The position numbers and the translations under genes are program-made. A stretch of DNA of 64,000 bases from Dyadobacter sp. 3J3 (GTDB taxonomy: Bacteria; Bacteroidota; Bacteroidia; Cytophagales; Spirosomataceae), in assembly GCF_009801115.1 (NCBI RefSeq), contig NZ_VTOL01000001.1, positions 682,001-746,000 of the forward strand, read 5' to 3'. Under the pieces are notes generated by a model. The model did not search any database. It saw only the letters and a program-made list of their open reading frames with translations, and was not told the DNA's origin. The number at the start of each line of letters is the position of its first letter. Position 1 is the first letter of the stretch. Shown here piece after piece: positions 16,353-25,478 of this stretch.

Positions 16353-17540
16353 ATGAATCAGAAAATCGACCGTCGCAATTTGTTGAAGTCAGGCTTAATG
16401 GCCATTGGTGGTATGACGCTAGCCCCTCATTTGAGTTTCGGCGGCGCATTCTCAGATATGCCATTATCCCTTGACCCGGAAAACCGAATCTATCGCAGCC
16501 CAATGGTTCGCGAGCATTTTCTTGACAAAAAGCCAGATCTTTCTAAAATGGTACGTCTTGGCGCCAATGAAAACCCATATGGACCACCTAAAACAGCTCA
16601 GAAAGCAGTTTGTGACTCCGTAGTAGGAGGAAATCGTTACGCATGGAAAGAAATGTCTGACCTTGTTGAAAAAATCGCGAAAAAAGAAGGCGTTTCCACA
16701 GATTATATTATGATGGGACCTGGTTCTTCTGATCTTCTGGAAAAAGTAGCATTGGTACTTTTTATGAACGGCGGAAATATCGTTTCTGCTGATCCTTGCT
16801 ATATGTCTCTAATTCAGGTTGCTAAATCTGTTGGCGCTACTTGGAAAGCTGTTCCTGTTACGGCAGACCATTCTCACGACTTGAAAGCGATGGAAGCAGC
16901 TGTTGACAAAGACACAAAACTTGTCTACATATGCAATCCAAACAATCCTACCGGTGCTATTACATCTGGTAAGGATCTGTTAGATTTCTGTTCACGCGTT
17001 TCTGAAAAAGTGCCTATTTTCGTTGATGAAGCTTATATTGAACTAGCTGTTGGCGCTGATACACAAAGTATGGTATCATTGCTTCAAAAAAATAAAAATG
17101 TAATCATCGCACGTACATTCTCAAAAATCATGGGAATGGCTGGAATCCGGGTTGGATACATGGCTGCGCAACCTGCATTTATCAAACAAATTGAAAAAAT
17201 CACTCGTGGTGGAATGGGAATTTCTTACACGTCAATCGCTGCCGCTTCTGCTGCAATGGATGATAGTGAATTCCAGGGCATGACCCGTAAATTGAACCAT
17301 GAAGCGAAAACATATCTTTACGCGAATCTGGATAAAATGGGTTACAAATACATCCCTTCTTATACCAACTTCGTAATCTTCCCTGTAAATATGTCGGGCA
17401 AAGATCTGTTGTCCAAAATGGCTGCCAAAAACATTTCAGTCCGTGCTTTTGACATCCAGAACAAACCATGGTGCCGCGTTAGTCTCGGTACAATGGACGA
17501 AATGAAAACTTTCGTTAGCGCACTTGGAACAATCAGCTAA
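16353..17540 (+). CDS. Histidinol-phosphate aminotransferase-like PLP enzyme with Tat signal
   Basis: This class I/II aminotransferase is closest in pattern to HisC-type enzymes: LGANENPYGPPKTA, YICNPNNPTGAIT, VDEAYIEL, and TFSKIMGMAGIRVGY with the PLP lysine at K258. The N-terminus is a twin-arginine signal (IDRRNLLKSGLMAIGGMTLAP; RR at 7-8), so the folded holoenzyme is probably exported to the periplasm. That is unusual for histidine synthesis and argues for a separate role. The gene stands alone, with a terminator after it and an AEC transporter gene next. The substrate is unknown. Confidence 0.82.
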   Translation: MNQKIDRRNLLKSGLMAIGGMTLAPHLSFGGAFSDMPLSLDPENRIYRSPMVREHFLDKKPDLSKMVRLGANENPYGPPKTAQKAVCDSVVGGNRYAWKEMSDLVEKIAKKEGVSTDYIMMGPGSSDLLEKVALVLFMNGGNIVSADPCYMSLIQVAKSVGATWKAVPVTADHSHDLKAMEAAVDKDTKLVYICNPNNPTGAITSGKDLLDFCSRVSEKVPIFVDEAYIELAVGADTQSMVSLLQKNKNVIIARTFSKIMGMAGIRVGYMAAQPAFIKQIEKITRGGMGISYTSIAAASAAMDDSEFQGMTRKLNHEAKTYLYANLDKMGYKYIPSYTNFVIFPVNMSGKDLLSKMAAKNISVRAFDIQNKPWCRVSLGTMDEMKTFVSALGTIS

Positions 17541-17560
17541 TTTGCTGTAATCTGACTGAT

Positions 17561-17627
17561 GGCTGGTTTTTCGGTACATGTATCCAAACCGGATAAGACC
17601 CCGAATAACCAGCCTGTCTTTTTTTGA
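17561..17627 (+). terminator. Terminator after the Tat aminotransferase
   Basis: GGCTGGTTTTTCGG pairs with CCGAATAACCAGCC across a 25-base loop, followed by TGTC and seven Ts. Confidence 0.75.
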
Positions 17628-17689
17628 TTTTTATTCATTTCACCGGACATATTCTTGTCGGGTAGCTAGTCAATAAAAAAGTATTTATT

Positions 17690-18784
17690 ATGAGTGATGC
17701 CTTACAAAAAACCATCACCTTACTTTTATTAATCGGCCTCGGACTTCTATTAAGAGGGAAGTTTAAAAGTAAGGATCAAACCAACGGTATTAAAGAAATA
17801 ATTCTTTCTGTTGCTTTGCCATCAACGATCTTTATCTCCTTAATGAAAATTGACATTGATTCGTCGATGATCATTATTCCTCTGGTGACTCTGGTTTTCA
17901 ACTTTTTAATGTTCTTTTCGGCACCTCTTGCTTTTGCGATTTTTGGTATCGAAAAAAATAGTCCGACAGGCCGTACACTGATGATGTTAATTCCATCCTT
18001 AGCTCCGGGTTTATCCTGTTTTCCCTTTATTGCCGAATTTCTAGGCGAAAAAAGCTTGGCGATCGCGGCACTCGCAGATGTTGGAAATAAGTTTTTCGTG
18101 CTTATTTCGCTTTACATTCTGGCGATGAATATGTTCCTAAAAAACAGTCACGACACCGAAACCAAAATGGGCGGAAAGCTTAAAAGTCTTTTTGGTAATA
18201 TGTTTCAGGAACCAATCAATGTTTTGATCATTCTGGCATTGGTGCTTCTGGGTTTGGGTATCAATTACAAAACATTACCCTTTTTTCTTACCGAGATTTT
18301 TGACAAAACCAGTGCAATGATGACGCCGCTTGTACTTCTTTTTATAGGTCTTGCGGTACAGTTGAAAGAAGGAAAAAAAGCAATTGTAGCAAGTATTCTG
18401 CTTTTCAGAGCAGGGAGCACCATGCTTATTAGTGCGGGTATGATCTACGTTTTAAATCTGACGGATCAATCCATGATTTTACTTGCCATTGTTATTCCTT
18501 TGAGCGCAGCGAGTTTCTGGCCGCTAGCCCATATTTCTGCGTTCAATTTGCGTGAAGATGCTATGGGACTCGCCAAAGAAAAGAGAACTTTCGATATGGA
18601 ACTGGCTGTATTACTTCTTGCATTTTCACTACCATTTTCGACAATTCTTATCTTAGGTATTTTGTCAACCGGTGCTTTATTTACACATTTGACAACGCTG
18701 ATAATCGCTGGTGTCGTCATGATTGCTTTGGGCGGATTACCTAATTTGTTCAGCAAAGTTTTTGTAAGAGTGTCAAAAGCTTGA
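17690..18784 (+). CDS. AEC (auxin efflux carrier) family transporter
   Basis: This integral membrane transporter has 364 residues and about ten hydrophobic helices in the AEC/MDR-permease arrangement. It starts with LQKTITLLLLIGLGLLLRGKF and carries the helix-break region SVALPSTIFISLMKI typical of the crossing helices, then a second half from about residue 175. AEC members export small organic acids or related anions. The substrate cannot be read from sequence. It is 12 bases upstream of the Hint-domain gene and probably cotranscribed with it. Confidence 0.75.
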   Translation: MSDALQKTITLLLLIGLGLLLRGKFKSKDQTNGIKEIILSVALPSTIFISLMKIDIDSSMIIIPLVTLVFNFLMFFSAPLAFAIFGIEKNSPTGRTLMMLIPSLAPGLSCFPFIAEFLGEKSLAIAALADVGNKFFVLISLYILAMNMFLKNSHDTETKMGGKLKSLFGNMFQEPINVLIILALVLLGLGINYKTLPFFLTEIFDKTSAMMTPLVLLFIGLAVQLKEGKKAIVASILLFRAGSTMLISAGMIYVLNLTDQSMILLAIVIPLSAASFWPLAHISAFNLREDAMGLAKEKRTFDMELAVLLLAFSLPFSTILILGILSTGALFTHLTTLIIAGVVMIALGGLPNLFSKVFVRVSKA

Positions 18785-18796
18785 TTCGTCTCTTTT

Positions 18797-19396
18797 ATGC
18801 GTAAAAAAATAATTATTCCGTTTCTTTCTTTATTGTCTTTTGCTGCATTAGCACATTCAGAAAAAAATAATAATAAACCCGAAAAAACAGAATTAGCGAA
18901 CAGAACTGCTTCAAAAGAAAAGAAGCATGACAAATATTTTTGCCCGAATGCGAGTGTAACCATGGCAGACGGAACCCTCAAGCCTATACGTGACGTGAAA
19001 GTTGGAGAAAAAGTCAGGACATGCCATAAAGGAAAAAGTATTACAACAAAAGTGAAAGGCGTTGAGGTTTTTTATAATCCCGATGCAGCATTGACAGCCG
19101 TTTACCTTCGTCCGGCAAATGAAACACTGGCCCGGAACGAAAATTGGCCACTTGTTCCAGCTCTACTTTTGGAAGCCACGCCACACCATCAGGTACAAAC
19201 TGACAAAGGAAATAAGGCAATGAAGCAGCTTTCAAAAAATGATATACTTTATCATTTTGAACCCAAAACCGGCGAAGTATCCAGCTGGAAAGTGGGTGTA
19301 GTGCAGGTAAACGCCAGAAAACTTGAAATGGCTTACAATCTTACCACTGAAGAAGGCTCCTATTTAATTGAAAATGTAATTGTATCCGACAAATAA
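18797..19396 (+). CDS. Secreted stand-alone Hint-domain protein
   Basis: A signal peptide (residues 1-19, KKIIIPFLSLLSFAALAHS) and a charged linker precede a Hint (hedgehog/intein) domain that begins at C49: CPNASVTMADGTLKPIRDVKVGEKVRT. This is the usual start, with the cysteine nucleophile and a GxxKPI-x4-VGxxV pattern. TPHHQVQT near residue 132 matches the block-B TxxH motif. The domain ends in GSYLIENVIVSDK, close to the usual end but without the His-Asn needed for splicing. No N-terminal extein beyond the leader and no C-extein exist, so autocleavage at C49 is the only plausible reaction. Its role is unknown. Confidence 0.65.
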   Translation: MRKKIIIPFLSLLSFAALAHSEKNNNKPEKTELANRTASKEKKHDKYFCPNASVTMADGTLKPIRDVKVGEKVRTCHKGKSITTKVKGVEVFYNPDAALTAVYLRPANETLARNENWPLVPALLLEATPHHQVQTDKGNKAMKQLSKNDILYHFEPKTGEVSSWKVGVVQVNARKLEMAYNLTTEEGSYLIENVIVSDK

Positions 19397-19583
19397 AAGT
19401 TATTTCTTTACCAACGTTTTGAAGAAAGTCCAAAGCCCGCACCAAAGCGGCGTCTTTGGATTTTTCATTTTATCAACAAGGCTCATATCCTACTTTCTTT
19501 ACTTCCCCAATCATTTTTCTGGAAAACCTTTCCGACCTTTACAAGGTCAATAAGATTTCTTTTAATTACATATCAATATTACC

Positions 19584-20642
19584 GTGTCAGAATTTCATTT
19601 GTCGTCCACACCCAAAGCATCAGGATTTACTTTTCCAGCCGAATGGCACCCGCATCGCGCTACCTGGTTAACATTTCCCCACAATGACGCTTCCTGGCAA
19701 GGCGACAGACTTTCGAAAATGTATCCGCAATATCTGGCTTTTATTAAAGCGATCAGCCAGGGCGAAAATGTTGGTATTATTGCCAATGATGAAAATCTTA
19801 AACACTTCATCATTGATGAACTGGAAAAAATCCAGGTTGATTTATCCAAAATTGAATTTGTTGTAAAACCTACCAACGACGCCTGGTGCCGGGATCATGG
19901 ACCAGCGTTTCTGATCAATCCGGAAACAAAACAAAAAATGATTATTGACTGGGGACATAATGCCTGGGGAGGAAAATATCCGCCTTATGATGACGATAAC
20001 CGGACGCCGCAAGCGATTGCTGATTATCTAAGTCTTCCATTTCTTACGCCAGGAATTATTATGGAAGGTGGTTCGGTAGAATTTAACGGAGCCGGAAGTT
20101 TGCTAACCAGCAAATCCTGTTTATTAAACCAAAACCGAAATTCTCACCTCAATCAAAGTCAGATCGAAGAATTTCTTTCCGATTATTATGGAATTGATCA
20201 GGTTTTATGGGTTGAAGCCGGAATTGCCGGAGACGACACAGACGGACATATTGACGATACTACCCGTTTTATCAGTGAGGATACTGTGATCGCTGCTGTC
20301 GAAAATGATCCAAACGATGAGAATTACGAGATTCTTCAAACAAACCTTAAAATGATGAAGGATATGCGTTTGCTGAATGGGAAGCAACTGAATATAATTG
20401 AAATTCCAATGCCGAAAGCTGTGATCATTGACGATTTCCGCACACCGGGTTCCTATGTAAATTTCCTGATGTGCAATGCAGGTGTTATCGTCCCGGTTTT
20501 CAATAATCCAAACGATCAGATTGCGATCGACATTTTAGAAAAAGCGATGCCTGACAGAAAAATTATCCCATTGGAGGCTACTGAAATAATCTGGGGACAA
20601 GGGAGTTTTCATTGTTTGAGTCAGCAGGAACCGGCTGTATAA
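19584..20642 (+). CDS. aguA: Agmatine deiminase
   Basis: It converts agmatine to N-carbamoylputrescine, feeding AguB (14505-15398). It is of the peptidyl-arginine-deiminase-like (PPAD) family: GFTFPAEWHPHRATWLTFP start, NDAWCRDHGPAFLI, MEGGSVEFNGAGSLLTSKSC in sense, GIAGDDTDGHIDDTTRF and the catalytic cysteine C344 in GQGSFHCLSQQEPAV. At 352 residues it is full length. The start is GTG at 19584; no in-frame ATG gives a complete N-terminus. It is convergent with the lipoprotein gene, with a shared terminator between them. Confidence 0.92.
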   Translation: MSEFHLSSTPKASGFTFPAEWHPHRATWLTFPHNDASWQGDRLSKMYPQYLAFIKAISQGENVGIIANDENLKHFIIDELEKIQVDLSKIEFVVKPTNDAWCRDHGPAFLINPETKQKMIIDWGHNAWGGKYPPYDDDNRTPQAIADYLSLPFLTPGIIMEGGSVEFNGAGSLLTSKSCLLNQNRNSHLNQSQIEEFLSDYYGIDQVLWVEAGIAGDDTDGHIDDTTRFISEDTVIAAVENDPNDENYEILQTNLKMMKDMRLLNGKQLNIIEIPMPKAVIIDDFRTPGSYVNFLMCNAGVIVPVFNNPNDQIAIDILEKAMPDRKIIPLEATEIIWGQGSFHCLSQQEPAV

Positions 20643-20652
20643 ATTTTAAATT

Positions 20653-20703
20653 AAAACTCCCGTCTTTAAAAGATACTTTAACATAAATAAAAACGGGAGT
20701 TTT
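20653..20703. terminator. Bidirectional terminator between convergent genes
   Basis: AAAACTCCCGT (20653-20663) and ACGGGAGTTTT (20693-20703) form an 11-bp perfect stem whose A/T ends supply T tracts on both strands. Confidence 0.75.
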
Positions 20704-20708
20704 ATTGA

Positions 20709-21428
20709 TTAAGGTTTTTTACGGCTGATGCTTACAGATTCAATTACATATTTCCTGTCGTCATAATTATTTTCATCAAATCGAAAACTAATTTGAGGGT
20801 GTGCAGGATTTGCATATGACAACGGGTTACCCAAAAGCAGAGGGTGATCTTTTACTAAAATATTGCCAACTGTTTTAAATATTGTCAGGTTGTAGGAGCT
20901 CTTATTCATGTCGAGTGTCAAGATAATCGTGTGAATTGTACCTGGCGGAATATTTCCTATCAATTCTGCTGGTGTTCCCGCCAAGCTCCTATCCAGTTCA
21001 ACATTTCCGTTGTTCCTGAAATACATCCTGGCAATCAAACCAGCCGATCCGTCCGCAATATCTATCATAAGATCACTACCTGTACCAGATAATGTCCCTA
21101 TGAAAGAAAACCATAATGGCTCCGTAAAATCCGAGGATACTCCCCGGAAAGACAGAAACTGATTGTGTGCATCAAGTCCTGGTGCAGGAGCCTGCGAAAA
21201 AGTCAGAGCTTTTTGTCCGGCACTGTTATTGGAAGTAGTAATACGAAGCCTTGGATTCAGTACCGCTTCATATACAACTTCGTCCCCCACGGGACTTCCC
21301 GGAATATTCTTAATGGGCATAGTGCCCATCACATCACTTTCAAAAGTGTCCGTTAAAATGGCACTTGTTTTACAAGAAGTTACCGTCAAGGCCAGCAATA
21401 AAAAAGCGTACAGGTGAGTGTTTTTCAT
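20709..21428 (-). CDS. Predicted lipoprotein, unknown function
   Basis: The leader MKNTHLYAFLLLALTVTSC ends in the lipobox VTSC with the lipidated cysteine at residue 19. The mature part (about 220 residues) is beta-rich with alternating hydrophobic residues (PLWFSFIGTLSGTGSDLMIDI; YVIESVSISRKKP at the end). It looks like a concanavalin A-like jelly-roll of the kind found in glycan-associated lipoproteins, but I cannot name a family. It lies downstream of the HlyD gene on the same strand (about 90 bases) and could be the last gene of that transcript or independent. Confidence 0.55.
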   Translation of the reverse strand: MKNTHLYAFLLLALTVTSCKTSAILTDTFESDVMGTMPIKNIPGSPVGDEVVYEAVLNPRLRITTSNNSAGQKALTFSQAPAPGLDAHNQFLSFRGVSSDFTEPLWFSFIGTLSGTGSDLMIDIADGSAGLIARMYFRNNGNVELDRSLAGTPAELIGNIPPGTIHTIILTLDMNKSSYNLTIFKTVGNILVKDHPLLLGNPLSYANPAHPQISFRFDENNYDDRKYVIESVSISRKKP

Positions 21429-21515
21429 TTTTGATTAAGTTTAATTTTAATCAAAGGTATTGTGGTTGCTTTCAGGTTTTAAGCGTAAAATTACCTAGAT
21501 GAGTGAGCGGTAAGT

Positions 21516-22679
21516 TTATCTATTTTTGGGATTGAGCCAATCATCCGCTTTGTCATAAATCAGCTGATAAAGACTTCGTCTGGCTATGACAAATGCAGCG
21601 TGAAAGCTTAGTCCTTTGCTTAGAGAAACGGCATAGCCATTTTTTAACCTGACCTGTTTTTGTAATAAAACACATTTAACTTTAAATACCGGAAGATCAT
21701 TTATAACGGTAAAATCATGCGCTATATCCGTGACTTCACCTTTTATCATTCCCCATTCATTATAATTAAACGCATCAATCCTTAACAAAACATTTTGTCC
21801 CTTTTTGATCAAACCTATATTTTGTGGTGAAACGTAACATTCGGCGATCAGTAATGAATCATCCGGTGAAATGATACCCAGTGTTTCTCCCGCCTGAATA
21901 AAACTTCCAATATATTTGCCAGAAATCTGCTGAACGGTGCCTGTAACCGGAGCTTTAATCGTAAAATTTTTCCGCTGCTCTTCCAGTTGTTTTGCTTCGG
22001 CTAATAATTGTTGCAGTGCTGTATGCTGGCTTGTCAAGTCTGATTGCCATTGACCCAATTGCTGACGAAATGTGGATTCATATTGAGCAACCAACTGCGT
22101 ATGCTCAAACTCTTTTGCATCGAACTCCCGCATAGCAATTGCTTTTTCCTTAAAGAGCTTCCGATCAGCATCCAGCTCCTTTTTTATCTTTTGCTGGTGA
22201 AACAAGTTTTCCTGCATTTTGGATTGAAATGAAAAAAACTGCTGCGCGTAAAGCGATGTACCGAAGGTGTGATTGTAGTGTAGAGAAACTTTGTTCAGAC
22301 GAATCAACTTTTCCAGATCATCAGTAAAAGAAATTCTTTCAGCTTGTTGGTCGGTATTTAACTGAGATTTAGCGGATAATTCCTGTGAGTTAATTTCATA
22401 CAAAATCTCTCCTTTTTTTACCGACTGATTTTCATTTACAAAGGCATTTTGTATGACACCATTTACAAGAGACCGAAGCTCTGTCTTTTCATTTTTTGTC
22501 CTCAAATTACCAGTACTGGGTACAGAAATATCAATATAAAGAAATGGAAGAGAAAATATAGTGAGCACAACTGCCAGGATGGTAATTGTATAAATCCATT
22601 GACTTTTTACAGCAACCTGCGGTAAATAACCTTCTACACTATTTTCAAGAACCTCGGTTGGAAAGAGTTGCTGTTTCAC
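21516..22679 (-). CDS. HlyD-family membrane fusion protein of the peptide exporter
   Basis: This periplasmic adaptor pairs with the C39 ABC exporter encoded 11 bases upstream. It has a short cytoplasmic N-terminus, one transmembrane helix (IYTITILAVVLTIFSLPFLYI region, about 29-50), a lipoyl-like half-motif (LVNGVIQNAFVNENQSVKKGEILYEI), a long coiled coil (about 100-215, KKELDADRKLFKEKAIAMREFDAKE in sense), the second lipoyl half (APVTGTVQQISGKYIGSFIQAG), and a beta-barrel end. The 387 residues match bacteriocin-type HlyD proteins. No TolC homologue is in this window. Confidence 0.85.
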   Translation of the reverse strand: MKQQLFPTEVLENSVEGYLPQVAVKSQWIYTITILAVVLTIFSLPFLYIDISVPSTGNLRTKNEKTELRSLVNGVIQNAFVNENQSVKKGEILYEINSQELSAKSQLNTDQQAERISFTDDLEKLIRLNKVSLHYNHTFGTSLYAQQFFSFQSKMQENLFHQQKIKKELDADRKLFKEKAIAMREFDAKEFEHTQLVAQYESTFRQQLGQWQSDLTSQHTALQQLLAEAKQLEEQRKNFTIKAPVTGTVQQISGKYIGSFIQAGETLGIISPDDSLLIAECYVSPQNIGLIKKGQNVLLRIDAFNYNEWGMIKGEVTDIAHDFTVINDLPVFKVKCVLLQKQVRLKNGYAVSLSKGLSFHAAFVIARRSLYQLIYDKADDWLNPKNR

Positions 22680-22690
22680 AATATAAAAAA

Positions 22691-24853
22691 TCAGACTAAA
22701 TGATTAGAAGATTGCGGGACTCTTCCGCTTTGCTGTTGCCATAACATTTCGTATTGGCCTTTTTGGGTCAGTAATTCCAAATGTCTTCCACTTTCAATGA
22801 CCTTTCCTTTGTGTACAACCATGATTTCATCCGCATCCCGAATGGTTGACAAACGATGCGCAATCAGTATAATCGTTTTTCCTTCGGCGCACAAGGTTCT
22901 GATTGTCTGCTGGACGTATTGCTCTGAAATAGTATCCAGAGACGAAGTGGCTTCATCAAATATGATGATTTCGGGTTCGCGATACAACGCTCTCAAAATG
23001 GCCAGCCGCTGCCGCTGACCGCCGGAAAGGTTATTACCATTTTCTGTCAATTCCGTGGCATACCCGTTGGGCAGTTCTTCTATAAACTCATGAATCCCCA
23101 ACTGTTTTGCATAATACAGTATTTTCTTAATATCAGGCTCAAATTCACCTAAGGCCACATTTTCCAGAACCGTTGTTGCAAATAAGTGTATTTGCTGTGG
23201 TACTACACTGACCAACTGCCTCAAACTAGCATTATCGAGATGCTGAATATCATAATCACCAATTCGTACACGACCGGTTTTTAAAGGATACAGGTTTTGC
23301 AAAAGAGAAATTAAGGTAGATTTGCCCGAACCACTCTCTCCTACAATGGCTGTTATTTTTCCTTTTTTAATACTTAGATTTAAGTTCTCAAAAATAACAG
23401 CCCGGGTTCCATACCTGAAAGTGACGTTTTCCAAATGGATATCACCGATCATATCCGGCGTAAGTTCAATCTTGTTTTCCGTTTTTTCCCGTTCAAGATC
23501 CATAATTTCAAAGAGCCTGTCGGCAGCAATAAGGGCATCCTGAATCGTTCGGTTTGCGCTGATCAATTTCCCGGCAGGTCCGGTAAAATAGCCGATTAAA
23601 GCGTAGAAAGAAAATAGTTCTCCGGCAGTAAGCTCATTGGTAATCACAAAGGAAGTACCGACCCAAAGCAGAATAATTGTAAAAAGCTGTGACACCACCC
23701 CACTTGCCGTGCCAACGGACAAAGATGCCATGAAAGAACGGGAAACAGTCCGGATCAGCTTTATAAACCGGGTTTCCGTTTTATAATTGGCATAACTTTC
23801 CATACCAAAACGCTTGATGGTAGCTGCCGCATTAAGCGATTCAACAAGCTGGGCTTCCAGATCCGCAGAATTTTCCATCAGTTCTCTTTGCAACCGCTTG
23901 TTCATGCGATTGGACAGCCAATAGAACATTACATAAAACGGTATAACAGCGAGCATGATCAACGCCAGCTTCCAGTAATACGTAAACATCAGCGCAAAAG
24001 AGAAAAGCACGATAAATACATTTACGACCAGGTCGAGCACCGTTTCATTGATAAAAGAGCGGATTTTAACGGCATCATTCACTCTGGAAATAATCTCGCC
24101 GACCCGCATCGTATCAAAAAATTGCTGCGGAAGTTTCAGCAAATGTTTGTAATAACCCAGAATTAACTGCGCATCAATTTGCTGTCCGGTTTTGAATACA
24201 AACACGGTCTTAATTGTACCGACAACGGTTTGTAACAACAAAATAAACAACATACCGACACTCAATAAACGTAACAGGTTCATATTGCCGGATGGCAGCA
24301 CATGGTCTGTTATTTTTTGAATATAAATGGAGGTGGATAAACCCAGCAAGGTGGCAACAGCCGCCCCAAAGAGCGCCTGGATCATCACACTTTTGTGTGG
24401 ATTGACGAGTGCCCAGAAGCGGCGTGTCAAGGATATGCCTTGATCGCCAGCTTTGAATTCTTCGGAAGGAAGTAGAATCATCAGTACGCCTGACCACAAT
24501 TGTTTGAATTCCTCAATGGTTTTGGAATGAAATTTACCATCTCCAGGATCCATGTAGGTGACTTTATTTTCGCTAATCTGATAAAGAACAACATAGTGCT
24601 GAAGGCCTCCTTTTAGAACGACATGAGCAATGGCAGGAATTGGAATTTTTGCAAGGCTTTCAACAGCACCTTTTACACCTTTGGCCTGAAATCCCATTTT
24701 TTGAGCCGCTTCAATTAGACCAAGCATGTTGGTACCCTTCTGATCTGTACCGGCATATTGGCGGATACGGGCAATGGGAATCCTTAATTTATAATGGGCT
24801 GCAATGGAGGCAAGACAGGCTGCGCCGCAGTCGGTGAAGTCGTGTTGTTTGAT
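22691..24853 (-). CDS. C39-peptidase ABC exporter for double-glycine peptides; start codon problematic
   Basis: This exporter cleaves double-glycine leaders and exports the core peptide. The first ATG at 24727 would delete the catalytic cysteine, but the frame stays open upstream and encodes IKQHDFTDCGAACLASIAA. Counting Ile (ATC, 24853) as residue 1, the C39 triad is C9, H86 (LQHYVVLYQ) and D102 (MDPGDGKF). Transmembrane helices follow at about 150-410, then the ATPase: GESGSGKST (about 505), LSGGQRQRLAILRAL and IIFDEATSSLD. In-frame TGA lies at 24868-24866, and no ATG, GTG or TTG occurs between it and the cysteine. A (CA)5 tract there would restore an upstream ATG (24896) if it gained one unit. 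Either a rare ATC start, slippage, or a frameshift is implied. Confidence 0.85.
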   Translation of the reverse strand: MKQHDFTDCGAACLASIAAHYKLRIPIARIRQYAGTDQKGTNMLGLIEAAQKMGFQAKGVKGAVESLAKIPIPAIAHVVLKGGLQHYVVLYQISENKVTYMDPGDGKFHSKTIEEFKQLWSGVLMILLPSEEFKAGDQGISLTRRFWALVNPHKSVMIQALFGAAVATLLGLSTSIYIQKITDHVLPSGNMNLLRLLSVGMLFILLLQTVVGTIKTVFVFKTGQQIDAQLILGYYKHLLKLPQQFFDTMRVGEIISRVNDAVKIRSFINETVLDLVVNVFIVLFSFALMFTYYWKLALIMLAVIPFYVMFYWLSNRMNKRLQRELMENSADLEAQLVESLNAAATIKRFGMESYANYKTETRFIKLIRTVSRSFMASLSVGTASGVVSQLFTIILLWVGTSFVITNELTAGELFSFYALIGYFTGPAGKLISANRTIQDALIAADRLFEIMDLEREKTENKIELTPDMIGDIHLENVTFRYGTRAVIFENLNLSIKKGKITAIVGESGSGKSTLISLLQNLYPLKTGRVRIGDYDIQHLDNASLRQLVSVVPQQIHLFATTVLENVALGEFEPDIKKILYYAKQLGIHEFIEELPNGYATELTENGNNLSGGQRQRLAILRALYREPEIIIFDEATSSLDTISEQYVQQTIRTLCAEGKTIILIAHRLSTIRDADEIMVVHKGKVIESGRHLELLTQKGQYEMLWQQQSGRVPQSSNHLV

Positions 24854-24854
24854 A

Positions 24855-24864
24855 TGTGTGTGTG
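24855..24864. repeat. (TG/CA)5 dinucleotide tract at the exporter start
   Basis: Five TG units on the + strand (CA on the coding strand) sit between a possible ATG at 24896-24894 and the C39 coding frame. The ATG-to-ATC distance is 43 bases. Adding one 2-base unit makes it 45 and puts the ATG, and a TTG at 24869, in frame with the exporter. Confidence 0.6.
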
Positions 24865-24926
24865 GTCAAGATTATATTACTTATTTTTACAGTCATTTTA
24901 TACGTGATTATTTTAATTCAAGATAC

Positions 24927-25382
24927 TTAATCATCGATCAGAGTAACCGAATTATAAGCAGCATGAAGTAAAACAGTAGACCAAAATGCGGACATATTTT
25001 GTTTATAAAATAACAAGTAAAAAGCGGCATATAAGGCTCCAGCTATAATGGCATTAAAAAGGTAACTGATATTATAATTATGTATTACTCCAAAGCTAGC
25101 TGCTGAAAAAATTATAAAAGTCAATATGAATGACATTGTTATATTTTTAAAACAAAAAAGTAAAAAAGTAAATGGCAAGTAGAAAAAAACAAATGTTTCA
25201 AATATTGGTGCAAAAAAAACAACTCCCAATACTTTATAGTAAATGTTTAAATCTTCCTGAACATTAGGATTTGTAAAATTTAATTTGACAAACTGCGATA
25301 TTAAAATAGTTGTACTTTTTCTAAGCCCTATGAATACAAATATTGAAACTATCAATATTATTAATTTTCTTTGTATAAGCAT
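24927..25382 (-). CDS. CPBP-type membrane protein, degenerate (immunity candidate)
   Basis: This 151-residue protein, with four or five transmembrane helices, resembles CPBP/CAAX-prenyl-protease-like proteins (PF02517), several of which give immunity to bacteriocins. Motif 2 is present (FGVIH, H101) and so is motif 3 (HAAYN, H140 and N144). Motif 1, normally EExxxR, is reduced to a single E62 in PIFETFVFF. It is therefore probably not a normal protease. It lies between the precursor-peptide genes and the exporter gene, the usual place for an immunity gene. Strongly A+T-rich codon use. Confidence 0.6.
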   Translation of the reverse strand: MLIQRKLIILIVSIFVFIGLRKSTTILISQFVKLNFTNPNVQEDLNIYYKVLGVVFFAPIFETFVFFYLPFTFLLFCFKNITMSFILTFIIFSAASFGVIHNYNISYLFNAIIAGALYAAFYLLFYKQNMSAFWSTVLLHAAYNSVTLIDD

Positions 25383-25478
25383 ATGAAAAATTAATAATGT
25401 TTATAAAAAATTAACTGTCAGATATTTAATTTAAACATTAGAATACTATCTAGCTGTATGACTCATTATTATGTATTA

